A stretch of 11,484 bases of DNA from Scatosoma sp045128055 (GTDB lineage Bacteria > Bacillota > Clostridia > Christensenellales > Borkfalkiaceae). A program made the position numbers and the translations under genes. The stretch is from the NCBI GenBank assembly GCA_045128055.1, contig JBGVRC010000015.1, positions 1 through 11,484 on the forward strand, written 5' to 3'. The notes under the pieces are model-generated. The model made no database searches and was not told the DNA's origin. It worked only from the letters and a program-made list of their open reading frames with translations. Shown here in pieces: positions 5,970 to 11,484 of this stretch. Position 1 is the stretch's first letter, and every line of letters begins with the position of its first letter.

Positions 5970-6923
5970 ATGAGTATATACCTTTTTTCCATAATAACGG
6001 CGTTTGTCGTTTCTTTGCTATTTTGTCGGTTGCTTATTCCTATTTTAAGGAAGTTGAAGGCGGAACAAAACATACTCGTATACGTAAAAGAACACAAAGG
6101 CAAAGGCGGTACTCCTACGATGGGTGGTATCGCCTTCGTTTTCGCCGCGATACTGTCCGTTTTTATATTCGCCAAGCAATGGGATAGAAAATTGACGGTT
6201 ACGCTCGCGGTTGGTTTGTCGTTTATGATTGTGGGGCTGTTGGACGATTTTTTAAAACGAAAGCATAAAGAAAATATGGGGCTTCGCGCGTGGCAAAAAT
6301 TTTTATTTCAAACAGGCATAGCCGTATTTTGCGGCATATATTGCTATCGCGCAGGGATTACACGATTGTACCTTCCTTTTGTAAACAAAGCTTTTTCAAT
6401 CTCTTGGTGGATAATTCCCGTTACAGTTTTTGTGTTTTTGGCGACGGTAAACGCCGTCAATTTAACGGACGGATTGGACGGACTTGCCGCAGGGACGAGC
6501 GTACCCTTTTTTGGGCTAATGGGGGTTGTAATACTCTTACAAAACGGCTCGTCGAGCTTGGTGTTGACGTCTTTTTGCTTGATGGGGAGCTTGCTTGCGT
6601 ATTTATTGTTCAACGTGCATCCTGCTTCGGTGTTTATGGGGGATACGGGGTCGCTTGCGTTGGGGGGCTTTGCTTCGTGTATATGCGTGTTTAGCGGAAA
6701 TACCTTATACGTACCTGTTTTGGGGATATGTTTCGTCTTTTCCGTCATATCCGTTATTATTCAAGTAATATATTATAAGGTAACGGGCGGGAAACGAGTA
6801 TTTTTAATGGCGCCCATTCATCATCATTTTCAAGAAAAAGGTTTTTCCGAAAGCCGCATTGCATACGCTTATTTCTTGATAACGCTTTTGCTTGGCGGTT
6901 TGTGTGTGGCGTGTATCGGATAA
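5970..6923 (+). CDS. mraY: Phospho-N-acetylmuramoyl-pentapeptide-transferase MraY
   Basis: MraY transfers phospho-MurNAc-pentapeptide from UDP to undecaprenyl phosphate, making lipid I in the inner leaflet of the membrane. The 317-residue product is a multi-pass membrane protein of normal length. Signatures seen are GTPTMGG (47-53), LLDDFLK with Asp92 and Asp93, NAVNLTDGLDG (161-171), FMGDTGSLALGG (222-233, Asp225) and the MraY-specific APIHHHFQ (281-288), which separates it from WecA-type transferases. The aspartates and the HHH run match the known magnesium and substrate site. The ATG at 5970 has only a weak GAGTGAT site, so coupling with murE 15 bases upstream is likely. murD begins 12 bases after its stop. 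Confidence 0.99.
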   Translation: MSIYLFSIITAFVVSLLFCRLLIPILRKLKAEQNILVYVKEHKGKGGTPTMGGIAFVFAAILSVFIFAKQWDRKLTVTLAVGLSFMIVGLLDDFLKRKHKENMGLRAWQKFLFQTGIAVFCGIYCYRAGITRLYLPFVNKAFSISWWIIPVTVFVFLATVNAVNLTDGLDGLAAGTSVPFFGLMGVVILLQNGSSSLVLTSFCLMGSLLAYLLFNVHPASVFMGDTGSLALGGFASCICVFSGNTLYVPVLGICFVFSVISVIIQVIYYKVTGGKRVFLMAPIHHHFQEKGFSESRIAYAYFLITLLLGGLCVACIG

Positions 6924-6935
6924 GAAGGAGAAAGT

Positions 6936-8348
6936 ATGTATATAAAACGACAAAGCTTTTTGGTTTTTGGGTTGTCCCGCTCCGGGAAAGCGGCAGCGCA
7001 ATATTTATTGTCGCATGGCGCAACCGTTTACGTTTACGATGAAATTGAAAGCGAAAGAATTGCGCAAACAACGGCGGAATTAGAAAAAATGGGCGCGAAA
7101 CAATTTACCAAAGATAAGATATCCACAGCGCCGAATTTTTGCGACGCGTTGGTATTAAGTCCGGGTATTCCTATCGACCATACTCTTGCGGTAGCTTTTA
7201 AAAGAGCTGGAAAAGGGGTAATAAGCGAGTGTGAGCTCGCCGCGCGGCGTATGCATAGTCCTATGATAGCCATTACGGGCACGAATGGAAAAACGACGAC
7301 GGTAAATATGCTGACGGAAATATTAAAAAAGGGGGGATTGAGTGCAGTCGCGTGCGGGAATATCGGTATGCCGATATTAGAAGCGGTGGATAAGTCCCAG
7401 GACGAAATTTTTGTTGCGGAAATTTCCAGCTTTCAATTAGAAACCCTTTCGTCGCACTTTCCGCATATTGCCGTTGTGTTAAACGTAACGGAAGACCATC
7501 TCAACCGTCACTATACAATGGAAAATTACATATTTTTAAAGAAAAAGCTTTTGAAAAATTTAACGGAAACGGAGTTTGCTATTTTAAATTACGATGACTT
7601 GACCGTGCGCGCCTTTGCGGAAAAAACCAAAGCGAAAGTGTTGTATTTTTCTTTAAAAGAAAGGGTTTACGGCGGATATCTCGAAAAGGGAGATTTGTAT
7701 TTTGGCAAAGAAAAAATTATGTCCGCGGACGATGTGTCTATCGGCGGCGCGCATAACTTACAAAACGCTTTGGCCGCGATTGTCGCGGCGAAAATTATGG
7801 GGATAAGCTCGTCGGATATAGCTGCGGCTTTGTCGTTTTTTAAAGGGGTAAACCATCGTATTCAAACCGTGGATAGCATAAATGGGGTAACCTATGTCAA
7901 CGATTCGAAAGGGACGAACGTAGACGCAACGCTGAAAGCGGTTGCCGCTATGAAAACGGAAACGGTTTTACTATTGGGTGGCAAGGATAAGGGGTATCAT
8001 TACGACGCTTTGTTTGGCGAATTGAAAAAAACTTGCGTTATCCACACGGTTTTATACGGGGAGAATCGGTATGCGCTCTTAAAAAGCGCGCAAGCGGTCG
8101 GCTTTGCTGACGTAAGTCTATGCGTTGGTTTTGAAACGGCGGTACGGCTTGCCGCTATGCAGGCAAAGCAAGGGCAAACGGTATTGTTAAGCCCTGCCAG
8201 CGCGAGCTTTGACGAGTTTGCAAATTACGAAGAAAGGGGGGATAAATTTGTTGAAATCGTACAAAGCTTTGCCAAAGCGGAAAAGGGAGATTGTAAAGAC
8301 GAGCAAGCAGAGAGAGCCGTCTTTAATGAGTCGGGGCAAGACGAGTAA
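6936..8348 (+). CDS. murD: UDP-N-acetylmuramoylalanine--D-glutamate ligase MurD
   Basis: MurD adds D-glutamate, the product of MurI, to UDP-MurNAc-L-Ala with ATP in the cytoplasm. The 470-residue product shows a Rossmann-like N-domain (FGLSRSGKAAAQYL, 11-24, then LSPGIP), a central domain with GTNGKTTT (115-122), GNIGMP, AEISSFQLE and NVTEDHLNRH (183-192), and likely carbamylated lysine in the KKK run (202-204). The C-domain has YVNDSKGTNVDAT (320-332), LLGGKDKG and the MurD-typical LSPASASFDEFANYEERGD (418-436). AAGGAG at 6925-6930, 5 bases before ATG, fixes the start. After the usual end of the family (about residue 446) comes a charged tail of about 24 residues, coded in DNA that overlaps the start of ftsW. 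Overlapping termination and initiation suggest translational coupling. Confidence 0.98.
   Translation: MYIKRQSFLVFGLSRSGKAAAQYLLSHGATVYVYDEIESERIAQTTAELEKMGAKQFTKDKISTAPNFCDALVLSPGIPIDHTLAVAFKRAGKGVISECELAARRMHSPMIAITGTNGKTTTVNMLTEILKKGGLSAVACGNIGMPILEAVDKSQDEIFVAEISSFQLETLSSHFPHIAVVLNVTEDHLNRHYTMENYIFLKKKLLKNLTETEFAILNYDDLTVRAFAEKTKAKVLYFSLKERVYGGYLEKGDLYFGKEKIMSADDVSIGGAHNLQNALAAIVAAKIMGISSSDIAAALSFFKGVNHRIQTVDSINGVTYVNDSKGTNVDATLKAVAAMKTETVLLLGGKDKGYHYDALFGELKKTCVIHTVLYGENRYALLKSAQAVGFADVSLCVGFETAVRLAAMQAKQGQTVLLSPASASFDEFANYEERGDKFVEIVQSFAKAEKGDCKDEQAERAVFNESGQDE
8234..8241 (+). promoter_or_regulatory. Possible alternative ribosome binding site for ftsW
   Basis: AAGGGGGG inside murD lies 6 bases before TTG 8248 and 9 before TTG 8251, both in the ftsW frame. 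Starting at 8248 would add 26 residues, very rich in Lys and Arg, to FtsW. Against it, the G-run is also the codons for the conserved MurD residues Arg-Gly-Asp, so the match may be a coincidence of protein constraint. Confidence 0.35.
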
Positions 8349-9492
8349 ATACGTCTTTATAAAGCCGCGCGGCGATATTTGGATTTTGGTGTGTACGCTC
8401 GCGCTATCCGCGTTTGGAGTGGTTGCCATTTATTCGGCGAGCAATTACATAGCGAAAACGCAATATAACGACGCCTATTTTTTTGTAAAAAAACAGTTGG
8501 TTGGCTTTATTTTAGGGATAATCGCTATGTTTTTTTGCGGTAGGATTTCTCCTGAAATTTTACGCGGCAAAAAGGTGCGTTGGACGGCTTTTATTCTGCC
8601 TGTTATTTTGTTGGGTTTGGTGTTTGTTCCGGGGATAGGCAAGACAAATTACGGTGCAACGCGGTGGATTGGGGTCGGCGGGGTCACCATTCAGCCGTCC
8701 GAGCTGGCGAAATACGGCTTTGTGATTTTTTCCGCGGCGTATATGGCGGACGATATGGGCAGAATGCGCACGTTTAAAGGCATTTTGCCCGTTCTATTAA
8801 GCGGCGGCGTTATTTGTGGGTTGATTATCATCGAACCGAATATGTCGGTGACAATGTGCGTTGGGCTTTTGATGTTGACGATGCTTTTTCTCGGCGGTAT
8901 GAAAATAAAGCATTTTTTGTTGATTTTTATTCCCGCTATGTTGGTTGTACCGATTATGATTATTGCCGAGCCGTACAGAATGTCAAGATTGAGCGCCTTT
9001 TTAGACCCTTGGGAAAATCCGCGCGGAGAAGGGTATCAGTTGATTCAGTCTTTATACGCGCTTGGGAACGGCGGTTGGTTTGGTGCGGGGCTATTTCGAT
9101 CGCGGCAAAAATACCGCTTTTTACCTTTTGCAGAAAGCGATTTTATTTTATCGATTATAGGGGAAGAGCTGGGGTTTGTCGGCATAGCCATTTTGTTTTT
9201 ATGCTCGTTTTTTTTGGTTTTTCGCGGTTTGCGGGCAGCTTCGAGGGCAAATTCCTTTTTCTCGATGTTGCTTGCGGCGGGGATCACGATGGTGTATGGG
9301 ATTCAAACGGTGATAAACGCGTTGGTTGTAAGCGGCAGTATTCCGCCGACGGGGTTGCCGTTGCCATTGATAAGCTCAGGGAATACTTCTCTAATCGTCA
9401 CGATGGCGTCTATGGGGATATTATACGCGATTTCAGCCCAAGGAAAGACGAATACACAAAGACAGGCGTTATTTTCATACAATAAGACATAA
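8326..9492 (+). CDS. ftsW: FtsW/SpoVE, SEDS peptidoglycan glycosyltransferase
   Basis: FtsW is a multi-pass membrane SEDS protein that polymerises lipid II into septal glycan and works with the class B PBP coded upstream. From ATG 8326 it has 388 residues and many hydrophobic segments. Family motifs are GATRWI followed by QPSELAK (110-129), EPNMS (170-174), RLSAFLDPW (221-229), GYQLIQSLYALGNGG (236-250), SRQKYRFLPFAESDF with Asp272 at the catalytic aspartate position, IIGEELGF (277-284), and GLPLPLISSG (343-352). The usual GG(S/T)S after that reads GNTS. The ATG overlaps murD by 23 bases and has only a weak AGAGAG site. TTG 8248 has a stronger site but would create a 101-base overlap, so the start is uncertain. 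Position in a dcw cluster favours FtsW or SpoVE over RodA. Confidence 0.95.
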   Translation: MSRGKTSKYVFIKPRGDIWILVCTLALSAFGVVAIYSASNYIAKTQYNDAYFFVKKQLVGFILGIIAMFFCGRISPEILRGKKVRWTAFILPVILLGLVFVPGIGKTNYGATRWIGVGGVTIQPSELAKYGFVIFSAAYMADDMGRMRTFKGILPVLLSGGVICGLIIIEPNMSVTMCVGLLMLTMLFLGGMKIKHFLLIFIPAMLVVPIMIIAEPYRMSRLSAFLDPWENPRGEGYQLIQSLYALGNGGWFGAGLFRSRQKYRFLPFAESDFILSIIGEELGFVGIAILFLCSFFLVFRGLRAASRANSFFSMLLAAGITMVYGIQTVINALVVSGSIPPTGLPLPLISSGNTSLIVTMASMGILYAISAQGKTNTQRQALFSYNKT

Positions 9493-9505
9493 GGAGTTTT
9501 ATCGT

Positions 9506-10762
9506 ATGGATAAATATATTATCGATGGCGGAAATAAATTATACGGGGCTATCAGGGCGCAAAGCGCAAAAAACTCGGTGTTGCCTTTGCTGGCAGCGGC
9601 AGTATTGACAGATGAAGAAGTGGTGATACATAATTTGCCGATTATTAGTGACGTTGAAAATATGCTACGGATTTTAGGGGAAGTGGGCTGTGTCGTTAAA
9701 CGCCGAAAAAATAGCGTCGTAATAGACAGCTCTAATGCAGTTTCGCACGAGATACCAACGCGGCTCACCAAAGAGCTGCGTTCTTCCGTTTTTATGCTCG
9801 GTTCGGTGCTTACCCGATTTCGCCGCGCCAAAATATCCTATCCAGGCGGGTGTGATATCGGGTTAAGGCCGATAGATTTACACCTTTCGGGTTTAAAGCG
9901 TCTGGGGATAAAGATTGAAGAAAAAGACGGGTATATAGAGTGTATGGCGGATAAGCTGGTTGGGGCGGATATTTTGTTGGATTTCCCAAGCGTCGGCGCG
10001 ACGGAAAATATTATTCTTGCCGCGGTAAAAGCGGACGGAATTACCGTAATACGTAATGCCGCCAAAGAGCCAGAAATCGTAGATTTGCAAAATTTTCTCA
10101 ACGCAATGGGCGCAAACGTACGCGGAGCGGGCGGTGGAACGATTGTAATTAAAGGGGTACAACAGTTGCACGGCGTGGAATATACCCCGATCGGAGATAG
10201 AATAGAAGCGGGGACATATCTAATTGCGACGGCAGTTTGCGGTGGAGAGATAGAAGTGGACGGGGTTCCGCACGAAAATATTGCCGCGCTTTTACATAAA
10301 TTACGTGAAAACGGTTGCAAAATCTATACGAAAAATGGTAAAATATTATTGATAAGCGACGGACAGTTAAGGGCGGTCAGCTTGGTGGAGACAACACCGT
10401 TTCCAGGTTTTCCCACCGATTTACAGGCGCAGTACGGTTCGCTTTGCGCTGTGGCGACGGGTACGACGCTTATTGTGGAAAATTTGTTTGAAACCAGATA
10501 CCGTTATGCGGCGGAGCTTAAACGTATGGGCGCGGATATAACGGTACGGGGCAGGACAGCCGTAATACGCGGAGTAAAAAGCTTGCATGGAGCAAGCGTA
10601 TCCGCGAGTGATTTGCGCGGCGGAGCGGCGCTTGTCGTTGCGGGATTAAAAGCGCAAGGGCAAACTTCTATTACGGATATAGCCTATATCGATAGGGGCT
10701 ATGCGGAATTTGAATATAAGCTCCGTTTGTTGGGGGCAAAAATCAGGCGCATTCGCGTATAA
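9506..10762 (+). CDS. murA: UDP-N-acetylglucosamine 1-carboxyvinyltransferase MurA
   Basis: MurA performs the first committed step of peptidoglycan synthesis, transferring enolpyruvate from PEP to UDP-GlcNAc in the cytoplasm. The 418-residue product is full length, with the twofold repeated inverse alpha/beta barrel expected of the EPT family. Key residues are visible: Lys22-Asn23 in SAKNSVLP, the catalytic loop cysteine Cys116 in PGGCDIGLRP, Asp305 in FPGFPTDLQAQ, and Arg397 in YIDRGY. The loop cysteine is the residue alkylated by fosfomycin; species with Asp there are naturally resistant, so this enzyme is predicted to be sensitive. AAGGAG at 9491-9496 overlaps the ftsW stop and is 9 bases before the ATG. 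It occupies the slot after ftsW where murG usually stands. Confidence 0.98.
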   Translation: MDKYIIDGGNKLYGAIRAQSAKNSVLPLLAAAVLTDEEVVIHNLPIISDVENMLRILGEVGCVVKRRKNSVVIDSSNAVSHEIPTRLTKELRSSVFMLGSVLTRFRRAKISYPGGCDIGLRPIDLHLSGLKRLGIKIEEKDGYIECMADKLVGADILLDFPSVGATENIILAAVKADGITVIRNAAKEPEIVDLQNFLNAMGANVRGAGGGTIVIKGVQQLHGVEYTPIGDRIEAGTYLIATAVCGGEIEVDGVPHENIAALLHKLRENGCKIYTKNGKILLISDGQLRAVSLVETTPFPGFPTDLQAQYGSLCAVATGTTLIVENLFETRYRYAAELKRMGADITVRGRTAVIRGVKSLHGASVSASDLRGGAALVVAGLKAQGQTSITDIAYIDRGYAEFEYKLRLLGAKIRRIRV

Positions 10763-10777
10763 GATAAGGAGTAGGAT

Positions 10778-11484
10778 ATGCTAAAGAAGAAGGTAGTCAT
10801 TATCTTGACGGCAATCGTTGTTTTGGCTGTGTCGGTGTTGAGCATTTCGACAGTTTTTCGCGTGCGCGGCGTGACGGTAAATACTGCCGTTATTTCCGAA
10901 GTTGCAAAGGACGAAGCGCAGCAGTTGCAAGAAAAACTGTTGGAAGAATATAAATACGACAGTTCGTTTTTTGTCAACGATAAAAAAGCGAAAGAGATTT
11001 TGGAAGATTTTCCGTATTTCCGTTTGACGGGTTTTGAAAAGTCGTATCCTGATGGAGTAGTGATAAACGTTGCGGAGCACGTAGAAAGTTACGCTGTTGA
11101 GAAAACGGGCGCGGAAAGCTATTATATCATTGGAGAAGACGGATTGATTTTGTCTGAAAGAGATTCGTCGGCAAATCGCTTGGACGGTCTGCCTAACGTC
11201 GTGATAAAGGGCGAAGGGTTAAGCGTAAGCGGCGCAAAGGGACAAAAGTTGCAAGGCGATGAAAAATGGACGGCTGTTTTGCAATTTTGTAACGTGTTTT
11301 CCCAAAAAGTAAACGGCATTCGCGATAACGTAGACAACGTAAACGTGGAAAAGTACGCGCCCGTTTGCTTGACGATGCGCGAAGGGGTAAAAATCTACGT
11401 GGGATCGATTGAGAAATTGACGGTGGAAAAAGCGGAAGCCGCAGTTGAAAAATACCTTGCTTTGTCCGATGCGGAAAGAATGAA
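10778..11484 (+). CDS. ftsQ: FtsQ/DivIB-type cell division protein (3' end cut by window)
   Basis: FtsQ (DivIB in Gram-positives) is a bitopic divisome protein that binds FtsL and the FtsB/DivIC partner outside the membrane. The frame starts at ATG 10778, with AAGGAG 6 bases upstream (10766-10771), and runs off the window after 235 codons without a stop. The product has a short basic N-terminus (MLKKK), one membrane helix (about 6-27), then a POTRA-like domain starting FRVRGVTVN (about 27-100) with FPYFRLTGFEKSYPDGVVI. The segment SYYIIGEDGLILSE (114-127) is the typical FtsQ strand (yyliD.dG.vl). The rest (about 128-235) fits the beta domain. Sequence identity in the family is weak, so the call rests on domain order and on cluster position, 15 bases after murA. 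Confidence 0.92.
   Translation, partial: MLKKKVVIILTAIVVLAVSVLSISTVFRVRGVTVNTAVISEVAKDEAQQLQEKLLEEYKYDSSFFVNDKKAKEILEDFPYFRLTGFEKSYPDGVVINVAEHVESYAVEKTGAESYYIIGEDGLILSERDSSANRLDGLPNVVIKGEGLSVSGAKGQKLQGDEKWTAVLQFCNVFSQKVNGIRDNVDNVNVEKYAPVCLTMREGVKIYVGSIEKLTVEKAEAAVEKYLALSDAERM

Noticed and set aside
8814..9485. A 223-codon + strand frame inside ftsW
   Set aside because: It is a shifted-frame shadow of the strongly conserved FtsW motifs; the product is Cys- and Arg-rich with no recognisable domain.
1..11484. A hidden novel system (defence island, mobile element, CRISPR array, riboswitch)
   Set aside because: Reading both strands shows nearly continuous known cell-wall and division genes with gaps of at most 156 bases, no direct-repeat arrays, no terminal inverted repeats and no transposase or integrase.

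Overview
The window is one co-oriented block of cell-wall and division genes, the dcw (division and cell wall) cluster, all on the + strand. It most likely comes from a Gram-positive bacterium of the Bacillota, probably a Clostridia-type lineage. The reasons are the order mraZ-rsmH-ftsL-class B PBP-murE-mraY-murD-ftsW ending in a DivIB/FtsQ-type protein, strong AAGGAG-type ribosome binding sites, a moderately AT-rich composition, and the DNPR motif in MurE, which points to meso-diaminopimelate peptidoglycan. The species cannot be named from this sequence alone.

Layout: 1-525 is the 3' end of a glutamate racemase gene (murI), which makes D-glutamate for the peptidoglycan stem peptide. A 156-base gap (526-681) follows, holding a consensus vegetative promoter (TTGACA, 17 bp, TATAAT). 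Two TGGTT repeats 10 bp apart in its spacer look like an MraZ operator. Then come mraZ (682-1107), rsmH (1111-2049), an ftsL-like gene (2080-2691), a class B penicillin-binding protein gene (frame open from 2684, only canonical start at 2774, end 4462), murE (4488-5954), mraY (5970-6923), murD (6936-8348), ftsW (8326-9492), murA (9506-10762) and the 5' part of ftsQ/divIB (10778 to the window end). After mraZ the genes are separated by 3 to about 30 bases or overlap, except for the gap before the PBP, whose start is uncertain. They look like one operon read from the mraZ promoter.

Together the genes cover precursor synthesis (MurI, MurA, MurE, MurD), the first membrane step (MraY, lipid I), septal polymerisation and cross-linking (FtsW with the class B PBP), the divisome scaffold (FtsL, FtsQ), and two conserved passengers (MraZ regulator, RsmH 16S rRNA methyltransferase). 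murF, murG, murC and murB are not at their usual places here and must lie elsewhere if present.

I see no mobile element, CRISPR array, RNA gene or unknown multi-gene system. This is a well-known housekeeping cluster. The points worth a second look are local: the PBP gene seems to lack a normal start codon at the right place, the putative MraZ operator sits inside the promoter, MurI has a TA repeat next to its catalytic cysteine and a lysine-rich insertion, FtsL has a long cytoplasmic N-terminus, and the cluster has gene gaps.
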